Source: Halobacteriovorax vibrionivorans (GTDB taxonomy: Bacteria > Bdellovibrionota > Bacteriovoracia > Bacteriovoracales > Bacteriovoracaceae). Taken from it: 64,000 bases of DNA. The stretch lies in the NCBI RefSeq assembly GCF_003346865.1, contig NZ_QDKL01000001.1, forward strand, positions 434,001-498,000, read 5' to 3'. The first letter of the stretch is position 1. Every line of letters begins with the position of its first letter. The notes under the pieces were generated by a model. That model made no database searches. It was not told where the DNA came from and saw nothing but the letters and a program-made list of their open reading frames with translations. Made by a program: the position numbers and the translations under genes. Below are positions 54,725-64,000 of the stretch, in pieces.

Positions 54725-56123
54725 ACTCGCTACTCCATAATCCAAGACATGAGCTATTACTCATAACAAGCTGGATACTATCTTTATTAGAATTCTCTTT
54801 AATTAATGAAATCAGCATATCTAATTCAGTTACAATTGATGTTTTTACACCGATACCATCGAGATCTGCTTTAAGTTTTTCAACATCAAGATCCCCCTGT
54901 CCCTTGGCCGTAGTAGGTCTCATTGGTTTTATGATAGTTGCGCTTGCAACATCCTTAAGAGAGTCAACAAAACGCTCTTGAAAAAGATCACTTCTTGCTG
55001 TCGCAGAGCCCGGTTCAAGATATGCGTGAATCTTCTTACCTGGATACTTAAGAGAGATCGCACTTACAGTTTCTGTAACGGCAGTTGGGTGGTGGGCAAA
55101 GTCATCAATGATAGGAGATTCATTAAACTCACCTTTCACTTCTTGTCTTCTTTGCACCATTTTCAAATCAAGAATTCCTTCTTGTATTTCATCAACTGTT
55201 TTCCCAGCTTTTAATGCAACGATGATAATAGATGTTAGATTTAAAATATTATGCATTCCCATAAGATTGGTCTTAAAGGTATGCTCCCCTTGAGAGCATT
55301 TCATGCTAAAAGTAGATAATCCATTTTCAACATTGATAATTTTTACGTTCTCACGACTATATTCTGACCACGACTTATCGGCCGTTTTAAGATCTTTAAT
55401 ACTTTCCCACTCTGAACAAGCGATCACTTCATCTACTTCAGGTAAGATCGCCTTAAATTCATCTTTAATATCTTCAATTGATTCAAAGATATCAGCATGA
55501 TCAAATTCAAGAGATGTAATAATTAATGTATTAATAAAGTATGAACGAAACTTAGAATACTTTTCAAAATATGCTGAGTCATACTCATCAGACTCGATAA
55601 AGAAATACTCTCCTTCACCAGTTCTTGCAGGTGGCCTCTCATCCATTACCCCACCAATTAAATAACCGGGATTCATTCCAAGCTTTTCAAATAATTGAAC
55701 TCCAAAATAAGTTGTTGTTGTCTTTCCATGTGTTCCAGACACACCAACAACTTTCTTATTTTTTAAAACGAAAGCACCAATAGCAGCCGGAAACGAACAG
55801 AATGGAATACCAAGTTCTTCAAGCATGCGAGCATCATCAGATTGTCTTGCTACAACATTACCTACTACAATCAGGTCATAACCTTTAATAATGTCTTTTA
55901 AGTTTTCATCTTCGAGATTAAAAATATCGATTCCAGAAGACTCTAGATAGGTACTCATTGGAGGATAGAACATACGATCGGCGCCGGCCACTTCAAGGCC
56001 AGACTCTTTTAATAGACAAGCTGCTGCTCCCATACCTGTCCCACATATGCGATAGAAGAAAACCTTCTTCACATTTGTAACATCCTGTAATTTCGTAATA
56101 TCCATATAATTAGCTAAATTCAT
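54708..56123 (-). CDS. mpl: UDP-MurNAc:L-Ala-gamma-D-Glu-mDAP ligase Mpl
   Basis: 471 residues. Mpl recycles the murein tripeptide by joining it to UDP-MurNAc. It is a MurC-like ligase with ICGTGMGAAACLLKESG (the Mpl form of the N-terminal nucleotide fold), the YPPMSTYLE segment, the ATP P-loop GTHGKTTT and the DDFAHHPTA motif. ATG 56123 is chosen because GGAG lies 6 bases upstream; TTG 56135 is the alternative. The gene overlaps the wall-hydrolase gene, linking two peptidoglycan functions. Confidence 0.92.
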   Translation of the reverse strand: MNLANYMDITKLQDVTNVKKVFFYRICGTGMGAAACLLKESGLEVAGADRMFYPPMSTYLESSGIDIFNLEDENLKDIIKGYDLIVVGNVVARQSDDARMLEELGIPFCSFPAAIGAFVLKNKKVVGVSGTHGKTTTTYFGVQLFEKLGMNPGYLIGGVMDERPPARTGEGEYFFIESDEYDSAYFEKYSKFRSYFINTLIITSLEFDHADIFESIEDIKDEFKAILPEVDEVIACSEWESIKDLKTADKSWSEYSRENVKIINVENGLSTFSMKCSQGEHTFKTNLMGMHNILNLTSIIIVALKAGKTVDEIQEGILDLKMVQRRQEVKGEFNESPIIDDFAHHPTAVTETVSAISLKYPGKKIHAYLEPGSATARSDLFQERFVDSLKDVASATIIKPMRPTTAKGQGDLDVEKLKADLDGIGVKTSIVTELDMLISLIKENSNKDSIQLVMSNSSCLGLWSSEFVKTL

Positions 56124-56224
56124 TAAAATCTCCAAGTGGCTAATATTGTATCTCTTTATAGAAAAAAAATTAAGGCAAATAATATTCCTGACGAAAAGAG
56201 ATAAGTATTACATTGAGGGAATTG

Positions 56225-58528
56225 ATGAAGATGAATTTTTATAAAATGAACTTACTTTACCTAATACTATTATTTGGTTGTACAAGTATTAATTTTACTC
56301 AGACAACACTTAAGAGAAACCCATCTTCAATCACAGGAATTGAAAAAGAGTCTTGTCTACGTGCACTTTCAAGCTTCCTTGATGTGAATTCAAATAGTGT
56401 CGAAGTTGAAACCTTAGAAAATGCGTTAAATTATAAATACACTGGCAAAGACCTTTCTGCCATGAAACTAGGGATAGAGTCCACATACTTTGTTGATTAT
56501 GAACATACAGCTCTACATTTAAATAAAATATACAATGGTGATACTACCTTAAGAAATAGTGATCATCCTTATCAGTATAATGGTGAAAAGAAATTACTAC
56601 GTGCTGCTATTGGTGGAAAACAAAATCGAAAGAGCTGGAGTGAGCCTGCTATCCATAACTACATGGAAACAAGAAGTTATCTAATGGAAGAAAAGCCAGA
56701 CTTTAACTTCGATGAATACCTAAGAGCACATGCCAGCATGATGAAGGATGGAATAGAAAGTGTTAGAGAGGATCAATTAGGTAGTGTTCGTAAAGAGTAT
56801 TGGTATGGGAATGAAATGGGTTCAGGAATATCAGAACAGGCCCTTAAGAATATTGAATATAATCCTTATCTAACTTTTGAAAAGGCTCCAGCAGAGGGCA
56901 TGGGCTATATGGCCGAGGAAGGGAAAGTTAGAGGAAAGATCCACTACCCTCAGGTCGAAAAGCTAAGTGATACAGCGAAAGAAAGACTTGAAGCCTTTGC
57001 ACCTGAAACGGCAGCTAAAGTAAAAAAAATACAGGAAAGAAATGTTAAGGCCACTCCTGAGCTAATTGAAGAAGTTGTTAGAAAACTTTCAGAAGAGAGA
57101 TTTGATTTTTTTGCAAAAGAAAGAGAAAAGATTGGAGCAATAGATACAATTGAAAAAGCTGAAGAATATATTGAATTGGTTGCACAATTACAAAGAGATA
57201 TTGTCTCAATCCATCCAACTCCAAATGGAAATGGAAGAACCTCAAGAGTCTTTGCTCTTAATTATGCTCTAATGAAAGAAGGTCTACCTCCAGCAAGATT
57301 AGCTTTCCCAAGTAATGACTTATACATGTCAGACGAAGAATGGGCACAACAAGTAAAAGAAGGGATTCTAAACACAATTAGACTTTATAAAGATTTAAAT
57401 TATAGAGTGAGTTCAGGTATTCCATTAGAGGGATCTCCTCAACTCGCTTTCCCAAGTGCACCGAAGTTTACAGATATTGATTATAAGAAATATTCTTCAC
57501 CAGATAAAATTGAAGACTATACAAATGCTGCTGTCGATATCGGTCAATATGCACAATACCTAGAACAAGCAAAAGCCTTAAATGGAAATACGCGAATTAC
57601 GAAAGAGCAACTTGCAAAGATCAATAAAGACTTTGAAGAGTTCTTTAAAAAGAATAATATCTTTTATCGCCATAAGAAAGAAGGTGATCAACTTGTAAGT
57701 CTAAATTTTGCAGACACAGACTTTAGAACATCTTTTGGTAGTCGCTCATATCGTTCAAAAGAAACATATGATTATAAAATGGACCGATGGTACTCTGAAG
57801 ATATTGTTTGGCGTGGACTCTCAAGAAAAAACCAAGAGATTCAAGAGGAAGAGATAATCGGAATGTTTGAATCATTTCATACTCAAATTCTTTCAAATAA
57901 CGTTGTAAGAAAAGTTAATGGAAATTCAAGCCAACAACAAATCCGAGATGCTATTTTTACTGATTTTAAACAATACAATGATGATTTATATTCGCAAAAT
58001 GGAAAGTTAGTTCAAATGGCAAAGGATCATTCTGAAACTGGTCCTCTGTATGGGCAAAGCTATGGATACTCAACATCAAAGAACCGAACAGTCGGAAAAG
58101 CTTTTGCGATGGGTGCAATGGTAATTGCAGAATATGGACAACACCACGAACTTCAGCACCTATTGAAATCTAGAGTCCTTATCGGAATGCGAAGAGCAAA
58201 GAAAGATGTCGATTTAGGTAGACTTAAACAAGTACGAAATGACTTTTCTTATATGTATGGACGTCAACAAGAAGTTATGGGAATCGGTGGAGCCGATCCT
58301 GATTCAGTAATGACAGTTCAATTAATTGATGAAGAAGGAAAAACAATCAAGACATACGTACGTGATGTTAATGATCCAAAACGAATACTCTTACTAGATG
58401 GAGATGTTGAAGACTTCTATAATATAGATGAATCTAAGATTGAAAAGGTTATTGAATTAACGAGTGATGATCCAAACATACAGTTAATTTCAATGTTTAT
58501 AGACCTAGAATTCCAAGCTACGGCGTAA
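56225..58528 (+). CDS. lipoprotein with Fic and ADP-ribosyltransferase-like domains
   Basis: 767 residues. The leader ends in lipobox LFGC. Residues ~150-380 are Fic-like, with LRAHASMMKDG and the motif HPTPNGNGRTSR (H330-R341; family form HPFxxGNGRxxR), so His, the glycines and both Args are kept while Phe is Thr and Asp/Glu is Asn. Residues ~500-720 resemble an R-S-E ADP-ribosyltransferase: R530 in VWRGLS, S616-T-S618 in YGYSTSKN followed by VGKAFA, and Q681-Q-E683 before VMGIGG. Both catalytic frames look intact. ATG 56225 (GAGGGA upstream) is chosen. It is a single gene whose last 24 bases overlap the convergent neighbour. Confidence 0.8.
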   Translation: MKMNFYKMNLLYLILLFGCTSINFTQTTLKRNPSSITGIEKESCLRALSSFLDVNSNSVEVETLENALNYKYTGKDLSAMKLGIESTYFVDYEHTALHLNKIYNGDTTLRNSDHPYQYNGEKKLLRAAIGGKQNRKSWSEPAIHNYMETRSYLMEEKPDFNFDEYLRAHASMMKDGIESVREDQLGSVRKEYWYGNEMGSGISEQALKNIEYNPYLTFEKAPAEGMGYMAEEGKVRGKIHYPQVEKLSDTAKERLEAFAPETAAKVKKIQERNVKATPELIEEVVRKLSEERFDFFAKEREKIGAIDTIEKAEEYIELVAQLQRDIVSIHPTPNGNGRTSRVFALNYALMKEGLPPARLAFPSNDLYMSDEEWAQQVKEGILNTIRLYKDLNYRVSSGIPLEGSPQLAFPSAPKFTDIDYKKYSSPDKIEDYTNAAVDIGQYAQYLEQAKALNGNTRITKEQLAKINKDFEEFFKKNNIFYRHKKEGDQLVSLNFADTDFRTSFGSRSYRSKETYDYKMDRWYSEDIVWRGLSRKNQEIQEEEIIGMFESFHTQILSNNVVRKVNGNSSQQQIRDAIFTDFKQYNDDLYSQNGKLVQMAKDHSETGPLYGQSYGYSTSKNRTVGKAFAMGAMVIAEYGQHHELQHLLKSRVLIGMRRAKKDVDLGRLKQVRNDFSYMYGRQQEVMGIGGADPDSVMTVQLIDEEGKTIKTYVRDVNDPKRILLLDGDVEDFYNIDESKIEKVIELTSDDPNIQLISMFIDLEFQATA

Positions 58529-59377
58529 TGCATTTAATTTGGCACGATCATTCCAATAACCGAGAACCTCATTGCACAGGAGAACAACTCCTGTGTTTGT
58601 TTCGGGAGTAATCCACATTGATGTTCCAGTAAATCCGAGATGCCCAAATGTATTAGTTGTTGCACCACTTCCAGCGAGCGTGTTTGAAGGATTTAAAACA
58701 CTGTCCCAACCATTAATAAAGCGATGATCACTTTGTCTTTTCGTATTTTGAATTAATGAATAACTCTCTTGTGCCTTTAGTAATGTTCGACATACTCCAT
58801 CGATTGTACCAAAGAGTCCTGCGTGAGAAACCTTCTCCCCAATAACATATGCATTGTCATCGTGCACTTCACCATCGATTAGCTGCCTTTGTCTTCGACC
58901 AGTGGGAGCACAAATTTCATCTTCGATATCAAGCCAGTGGACAATCTCCTCATCCCACATTGGTGAAACTAAGTCGTAGAGATTTTCTTTTTTTTCAATT
59001 TCTAACTGAAGCCTTAGAGCACCAAAGTCAGAATAGACGGTATCACTTTCTTTAATTGCATAAGATGATACTTGCTTGCGCCAAGAATCACGTGAAAGCC
59101 TTCCCCATGCCTTTAGTCCTCCACGATGATTGAGTAGGAGTTTCATGTCATCATTAAAGAATTCGGGGCTTTTTAAATAAGAGAAGCCTAAAGTAAACGG
59201 CTTTGTAAGAGAAGCGAGATCAAAATAAACTTTTTGGCCTTTCAAAAAAGGGTTATCGTATAAAGAATAACTCTCATATGATTTCTTTTTAAAGTCTATA
59301 TGAGCAAGAGCAAGGCAGTTAAAATTATAACTGCCAAACTCATTTGCTACATTATTTATGATCTCTTCTAAATTCAT
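58505..59377 (-). CDS. beta-lactamase-fold serine hydrolase
   Basis: 290 residues. Class C beta-lactamase/penicillin-binding-fold motifs: SLTK (SxxK, ~58-61), YSDFG (Tyr of YxN/YxD, ~120) and HLGFTGTS (HxG, ~255). No signal peptide is seen, so it is likely cytoplasmic; it may be an esterase, peptidase or amidase. ATG 59377 overlaps the ppdK stop (TAATG), showing coupling. It could trim peptidoglycan fragments alongside mpl, which is conjecture. Confidence 0.85.
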   Translation of the reverse strand: MNLEEIINNVANEFGSYNFNCLALAHIDFKKKSYESYSLYDNPFLKGQKVYFDLASLTKPFTLGFSYLKSPEFFNDDMKLLLNHRGGLKAWGRLSRDSWRKQVSSYAIKESDTVYSDFGALRLQLEIEKKENLYDLVSPMWDEEIVHWLDIEDEICAPTGRRQRQLIDGEVHDDNAYVIGEKVSHAGLFGTIDGVCRTLLKAQESYSLIQNTKRQSDHRFINGWDSVLNPSNTLAGSGATTNTFGHLGFTGTSMWITPETNTGVVLLCNEVLGYWNDRAKLNALRRSLEF

Positions 59378-62028
59378 TATTTGTTGCGTATTACTGCTTG
59401 AGCTGCAGCTAAACGTGCAATTGGAACTCGGTATGGTGAGCAAGAAACATAATCAAGGCCAATTCTATGACAGAAGTCGATTGATTTAGGCTCTCCACCA
59501 TGTTCTCCGCAAATACCAACGTGAATTTCTTTATTGGCATTTCGGCCTTGTTCAGTTGCAAATTTAACAAGATAACCAACACCTTCTTGATCAAGTGAAA
59601 CAAATGGATCACTTGGAAGAACTGATTTTGAAATATACTCAGTTAAGAAACGTCCAGCATCATCACGAGATAATCCAAAAGTAGTTTGAGTTAAATCATT
59701 TGTTCCAAAAGAGAAGAAGTCAGCATGCGTTGCAATATCGGCTGCAGTAATGGCCGCACGAGGAAGTTCAATCATCGTACCAAGCTTATAATTAAACTCT
59801 TTATCACCTCTAACTTGTTCAATCGTTGCAACTAAGATCTCTCTAAGAATTGATAATTCTTTTGCTGTTGCGACAAGAGGAATCATTATTTCAGGTCTTA
59901 CATCGACACCTTCATCAATTGATTCAAGTGCTGCTTGTGTAATGGCCGTTACCTGCATTGTATAGATCTCAGGATAAGTAATTCCTAAACGACACCCTCT
60001 ATGCCCTAGCATTGGATTAAATTCGTGTAGTCTTTCACAACCCTCTTCAATCGTCTTTAATTCAACATCAATATACTCTGCCAATTCTTTTTTATCTTCT
60101 AACTCATGTGGAAGAAATTCGTGAAGAGGAGGATCTAGAAGTCGAATATTTACAGGTTTTCCATCAAGGGCCTTAAATATTCCTTTAAAGTCCTCTTTTT
60201 GATATGGAAGTAATTTCTTAAGTGCTTTTTCTCTATGAGAAGTTGAATCTGCAAAAATCATCTCACGAACGGCAAGAATTCTTTCTGGTTCAAAGAACAT
60301 ATGCTCAGTTCGACAAAGGCCAATTCCTTCAGCACCAAACTTAACAGCAGTCTCACTGTCTTCTGGATTATCAGCATTAGTTCGAACTCTTAAGGTTCTA
60401 ATTTCATCGGCCCACGCCATAAACTTTGCAAAGTCTGCATTTATTTCAGCGTCAAGTGTTGGAACTTCACCTTCAATAACTTCACCAGTTCCACCATCAA
60501 GTGTTATGAAGTCACCTTCTACATATTTCTTATCACCAACAATCATGGTGCGATTCTTACTATCCACTAGAATTTCTGAACAACCAGCAACACAAGGTTT
60601 TCCCATCCCACGAGCGACAACGGCCGCGTGAGAAGTCATCCCTCCACGAGCAGTTAGAATTGCTTGAGCTGCGGCCATTCCCGCAATATCTTCTGGTGAA
60701 GTCTCTTGGCGAACAAGAATAACTTTTACACCATTTTCATGCATACTAGTTGCATCATCAGAATGGAAAACAATCTTTCCGGCACCAGCACCAGGAGATG
60801 CTGGAAGACCTTTAGCAATGATATTCTTCGTTGCATCTGGATCAAGTCTTGGGTGTAGAAGTTGATTAAGCGCTTCTGGATCGATTTGCATAAGTGCTTC
60901 TTCCTTCGTCACAATCCCTTCTTCCTCAAGATTTACAGCTATTTTAAGAGCTGCTGCTGCAGTTCTCTTACCATTACGAGTTTGTAGAAGATAAAGTTTA
61001 TTAGCTTCAATCGTAAACTCGATATCCTGCATATCTTTATAATGCTTTTCAAGTTGCTGATAAAGATCTGTTAACTCGGCAAATGCCTTTGGCATATATT
61101 CTTCAAGTGTTTTTTCACTTCGATTAGAATCATTCTTTGAACATTCATTAATTGGAGCCGGCGTTCTAATTCCTGCAACAACATCTTCCCCTTGTGCATT
61201 CACAAGATATTCACCAAAGAACTTCTTTTCACCATTAGATGGGTCACGTGTGAAACAAACACCTGTTGCACAATCGTCTCCCATGTTTCCAAAGACCATG
61301 GCCTGAACATTAACAGCTGTTCCCCAATCTCCTGGAATTCCATTTAACTGACGATACTTAATTGCGCGAGGGTTATCCCAAGATCCAAAGACTGCTTCAA
61401 TAGCAAGCCAAAGTTGTTCCATTGGATCTGTTGGAAATTTCTTACCTGTTTCTTGAGCAATAATTTGTTTATAAACTTTAACAAGGTTTTTAAAATCTTT
61501 TGCATCAAGTTTTGTATCAGAGTCTACACCTTTTGCTTCTTTCAAATCTTCTAGAGTTGATTCCAAAAGAGAATGACTCATTCCCATAACAACGTTTGCA
61601 TACATCTGTATAAAACGACGGTAAGAGTCCCAAGCAAATCTTTCGTTATCAGACTTCTTACTTAGGGCCTCGACTGTTTCATCATTTAATCCTAGATTTA
61701 AAACAGTATCCATCATTCCAGGCATTGATACTCTTGCCCCTGAACGTACAGAGAAAAGCAGAGGATTATCTCCACCTCCAAAAGTCTTACCTGTTGAAGA
61801 CTCAACAAGCTTTAATGCTTCTTCTACTTGCTTTTTAATATCGTCATTAAACGACTTAGTTTTTTGATAATCGATACAGGCTTCTGTTGTAACAGTAAAA
61901 CCTGGAGGGACCGGTAATCCAAGAGAAGACATCTCAGCTAGGTTGGCACCTTTACCACCTAGAAGGTTTTTCATGTCTTTGTTACCTTCAGTTTTTTCTT
62001 TTGAAAACGAGTAAACCCATTTACTCAT
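59377..62028 (-). CDS. ppdK: pyruvate, phosphate dikinase
   Basis: 883 residues, normal. PPDK interconverts pyruvate, ATP and Pi with PEP, AMP and PPi. In order: an ATP-grasp domain (LLGGKGANLAEM; PPGFTVTTEAC), the phospho-histidine domain with catalytic His in GGMTSHAAVVARGMGKPCVAG (~460), and the PEP/pyruvate TIM barrel ending with GICGEHGGEP and the active-site CS. AGGAG precedes ATG 62028. Together with glyQS it lies on the same strand, but a terminator separates them. Confidence 0.97.
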   Translation of the reverse strand: MSKWVYSFSKEKTEGNKDMKNLLGGKGANLAEMSSLGLPVPPGFTVTTEACIDYQKTKSFNDDIKKQVEEALKLVESSTGKTFGGGDNPLLFSVRSGARVSMPGMMDTVLNLGLNDETVEALSKKSDNERFAWDSYRRFIQMYANVVMGMSHSLLESTLEDLKEAKGVDSDTKLDAKDFKNLVKVYKQIIAQETGKKFPTDPMEQLWLAIEAVFGSWDNPRAIKYRQLNGIPGDWGTAVNVQAMVFGNMGDDCATGVCFTRDPSNGEKKFFGEYLVNAQGEDVVAGIRTPAPINECSKNDSNRSEKTLEEYMPKAFAELTDLYQQLEKHYKDMQDIEFTIEANKLYLLQTRNGKRTAAAALKIAVNLEEEGIVTKEEALMQIDPEALNQLLHPRLDPDATKNIIAKGLPASPGAGAGKIVFHSDDATSMHENGVKVILVRQETSPEDIAGMAAAQAILTARGGMTSHAAVVARGMGKPCVAGCSEILVDSKNRTMIVGDKKYVEGDFITLDGGTGEVIEGEVPTLDAEINADFAKFMAWADEIRTLRVRTNADNPEDSETAVKFGAEGIGLCRTEHMFFEPERILAVREMIFADSTSHREKALKKLLPYQKEDFKGIFKALDGKPVNIRLLDPPLHEFLPHELEDKKELAEYIDVELKTIEEGCERLHEFNPMLGHRGCRLGITYPEIYTMQVTAITQAALESIDEGVDVRPEIMIPLVATAKELSILREILVATIEQVRGDKEFNYKLGTMIELPRAAITAADIATHADFFSFGTNDLTQTTFGLSRDDAGRFLTEYISKSVLPSDPFVSLDQEGVGYLVKFATEQGRNANKEIHVGICGEHGGEPKSIDFCHRIGLDYVSCSPYRVPIARLAAAQAVIRNK

Positions 62029-62054
62029 AACTGCGCTCCTTGCTTAGTATAGAA

Positions 62055-62081
62055 AAAAGGCCACGATCAATGTGGCCTTTT
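62055..62081 (-). terminator. terminator of glyQS
   Basis: AAAAGGCCAC-N7-GTGGCCTTTT, a 10-bp stem; on the minus strand it is followed by TT, 9 bases past the glyQS stop. ppdK must start from its own promoter or by read-through. Confidence 0.85.
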
Positions 62082-62089
62082 ACAAAAAA

Positions 62090-63409
62090 TTAAATATAGA
62101 TACGATCTCTTAAGTAGTTTTTAAGTTGATCAATCGCTACGCGCTCTTGATTCATTGTATCGCGGTCTCGAACTGTAACCGCATTATCTTCGAGAGAATC
62201 AAAATCAAAAGTTACACACATTGGTGTTCCAATTTCATCTTGGCGACGATAACGCTTACCGATTGAACCTGCGACATCATACTCTGCTTTAAATTCTTTT
62301 TGCAGGTCATGAAATAATGCAGTTGCTTGCTCGTTTAATTTCTTTGTCAGTGGAAGAACTGCTACTTTTATCGGTGCTAGAGATGGATGGAACTTCATTA
62401 CCGTTCTTTCATTCTCTTTATCACCTTCATTTTCAATTCTGAATGCATCACAAAGAATTGCTAGTAGTGCACGATCACAACCAACAGAAGTTTCAAGTAC
62501 ATATGGAAGATATTTTTTATTTCCATCTTGAACATCAGTATATTTTAAATTCTTCCCAGAAAACTCTTCGTGCTTTCTTAGGTCAAAGTCAGTTCTTGAG
62601 TGGATACCTTCCATCTCATCCCAACCATGAGGGAATTTATATTCAATATCCTCAGCTGCATCTGCGTAGTGGGCAAGCTCATCACCAACGTGTGGATGCC
62701 ATCTTAAGTTTTCAGGACGGATACCATTTGAAATATGCCAATTCCAACGAAGTTCTTTCCAGTCCTCCATCGCCTTCATTTGCTCACCTGGTTTTACAAA
62801 GTATTGCATTTCCATTTGTTCAAATTCACGAGTTCTAAAAATGAAATTTCCAGGAGTAATTTCATTTCTAAACGCTTTACCAATTTGAGCAATACCAAAT
62901 GGAAGCTTCTTTCTCATTGTCGATTGAACATTTAGAAAGTTTACAAAAATTCCTTGAGCTGTTTCAGGTCTTAAGTAAACATCTGCTGATGAATCTTCAA
63001 CAGGACCCATTTTAGTTTTAAACATTAGGTTAAAATCACGTGGTTCTGTGAATTCACCCTCAGCACCACAATTTTGACATGGAGCTGATGTATCGATTTT
63101 ATCTTCGCGGAAGCGAGACTTACATGCCTTACAATCAACCATTGGATCATTGAAGCCATCAACGTGACCAGAAGCTTTCCATACCTGAGGGTGCATGAAG
63201 ATCGAAGCATCAACACCAACGATATCTGAGCGGAAAGTCATTGCCTGCCACCACTTATTCTTTAAATTTCTCTTTAATTCAATTCCATATGGGCCATAAT
63301 CCCAACAAGATGAAAGACCACCGTAGATCTCAGAACTTTGAAAAATAAACCCACGACGTTTAGCTAAACTAACAATCTGCTGCATGTCCTTAATATTGCT
63401 TTCTGACAC
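62090..63409 (-). CDS. glyQS: glycyl-tRNA synthetase (single-chain, eukaryotic-like class)
   Basis: 439 residues. Charges tRNA-Gly. Class II motifs are visible: [24 protein letters not shown], motif 2 [25 protein letters not shown] and the C-terminal anticodon-binding domain; the homodimeric type, not alpha2beta2. GTG 63409 is the likely start, with GGGGG 5 bases upstream; the in-frame ATG at 63484 adds 25 non-conserved residues. A CxxC...CxxC insertion (CKACKSR, CQNC) is present. Confidence 0.95.
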   Translation of the reverse strand: MSESNIKDMQQIVSLAKRRGFIFQSSEIYGGLSSCWDYGPYGIELKRNLKNKWWQAMTFRSDIVGVDASIFMHPQVWKASGHVDGFNDPMVDCKACKSRFREDKIDTSAPCQNCGAEGEFTEPRDFNLMFKTKMGPVEDSSADVYLRPETAQGIFVNFLNVQSTMRKKLPFGIAQIGKAFRNEITPGNFIFRTREFEQMEMQYFVKPGEQMKAMEDWKELRWNWHISNGIRPENLRWHPHVGDELAHYADAAEDIEYKFPHGWDEMEGIHSRTDFDLRKHEEFSGKNLKYTDVQDGNKKYLPYVLETSVGCDRALLAILCDAFRIENEGDKENERTVMKFHPSLAPIKVAVLPLTKKLNEQATALFHDLQKEFKAEYDVAGSIGKRYRRQDEIGTPMCVTFDFDSLEDNAVTVRDRDTMNQERVAIDQLKNYLRDRIYI

Positions 63410-63545
63410 ATTGCCCCCTACTCTTAAATATAATTGGTGAAAGTATACCTTTTTGTACTCTAATCGGCTAATTATTTTGACCATAATTTTTTCCTAATTG
63501 CCTGATTTTCCTTGTATTTTCGACACTTCGTGCTACAACCCACAA

Positions 63546-64000
63546 ATGAAGAAAACTGAGATTTTGGCCCCTGTGGGGAATATGCAAATGTGCCTTGCTG
63601 CCATCCATGGTGGCGCTGACGCAATTTATGTGGGAATGCCCGGATTTAATGCCCGCGGTAGAACACATGATCATTCTGTAAATGAGTTAAAAGAGATCAT
63701 CGATATGTGCCACCTCTATGGTGTTAAGGTTCATGTGGCCTTTAACATACTCATTTTCGAAGAAGAGTTGCCGGCGGCAATTGCTAAACTCTCAGAAGTT
63801 GTTGCATTAGGACCTGACGCTCTTATCGTTCAAGATATCGGCCTAGCAAAGATTATTCGTGAGACATATCCTGATCAAGTCATTCACGGCTCAACTCAAA
63901 TGACAGTAACAAATCACGACCACATAACATTTCTTGATGACCTCAATATTGAAAGATTTGTACTAGGCCGTGAAAACTCAATTCCTGAAATTAAAGAAAT
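63546..64000 (+). CDS. U32-family peptidase/tRNA hydroxylation-type protein, 5' part
   Basis: An open frame of 151 codons runs from ATG 63546 off the right edge. It begins KKTEILAPVGNMQMCLAAIHGGADAIYVGMPGF, then KEIIDMCHLYGVKVHVAFNIL, ALIVQDIGLAKIIRETYP and a IHGSTQMTVTN segment, which is the N-terminal pattern of the U32 (YegQ/RlhA/TrhP) family. Members modify tRNA or rRNA or act as collagenase-like peptidases; which is meant cannot be told. It is truncated only by the window. Confidence 0.9.
   Translation, partial: MKKTEILAPVGNMQMCLAAIHGGADAIYVGMPGFNARGRTHDHSVNELKEIIDMCHLYGVKVHVAFNILIFEEELPAAIAKLSEVVALGPDALIVQDIGLAKIIRETYPDQVIHGSTQMTVTNHDHITFLDDLNIERFVLGRENSIPEIKE

Noticed and set aside
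1..64000. CRISPR arrays, insertion sequences, rRNA, prophage genes
   Set aside because: No spaced direct repeats, transposase-like proteins or rRNA-like stretches were seen on reading both strands.

Overview
The window is AT-rich, densely packed bacterial chromosome. The gene content suggests a marine predatory bacterium of the Bdellovibrionota, most likely Bacteriovorax/Halobacteriovorax-like. Grounds for this: many lipoproteins and orphan secreted proteins, a soluble-plus-TM Ser/Thr kinase with an HRDISPHN loop, several PilZ/GYF/cNMP signalling proteins, a large flagellar operon with two NtrC-family proteins, and sigma-54 and sigma-28-like promoters. The organism assignment is inference from gene style; no rRNA marker is present. 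I saw no IS element, prophage, CRISPR array or rRNA.

Layout. 1-9.1 kb: a coiled-coil secreted protein behind a near-perfect sigma-54 promoter, a zinc-ribbon protein, recJ, then a minus-strand group (cyclophilin, lipoprotein, Rossmann-like protein, PilZ protein, rsgA), tRNA-Arg(TCT), a divergent CPBP-like membrane protein and a small lipoprotein. 9.1-14 kb: a 769-aa orphan membrane/secreted protein, then a minus-strand run of DTW-domain tRNA modification enzyme, Spx/ArsC-like protein, methyltransferase and a YkgJ-type cysteine-cluster protein that appears to start at CTG. 14-19.5 kb: an efflux operon (TolC-like channel, RND pump, TetR repressor) with tandem palindromic operators in front and no periplasmic adaptor gene. 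19.5-31.8 kb: amidotransferase, TerB-like protein, YihY/BrkB, small secreted proteins, Ser/Thr kinase, a pseudo-alpha/beta-hydrolase coupled to a lipoprotein, a GYF-GYF-PilZ protein, a VWA-like lipoprotein and a cNMP-binding protein. 31.8-34 kb: thiolase and two small orphans.

34.1-51.2 kb (minus strand): one flagellar cluster. In transcription order it is a true NtrC-type response regulator (separate unit with its own terminator), a large exported TPR protein, a degenerate NtrC-like protein, flgB, flgC, fliE, fliF, fliG, fliH, fliI, fliJ, a MotE-like chaperone, fliK, flgD, a TIGR02530-type protein and flgE. Together these build the rod, MS ring/C ring, export ATPase and hook; export-gate genes, filament and stator are not here.

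51.3-64 kb: a small membrane protein, metK with the 3' tail of a second, diverged metK lying just downstream, a SleB-like putative wall hydrolase, mpl (peptidoglycan recycling), a lipoprotein that joins a Fic domain to an apparent R-STS-QxE ADP-ribosyltransferase domain, a beta-lactamase-fold serine hydrolase, ppdK, glyQS and the start of a U32 peptidase-family gene running off the right edge.

The strongest candidates for something new are the Fic-ART two-domain lipoprotein (56225-58528), the degenerate GAFTGA-less activator at the head of the flagellar operon (45740-46672), the active-site-less hydrolase (27522-28256) and the metK tail scar (51610-51758). All functional calls are from reading motifs by eye; no database search was run.
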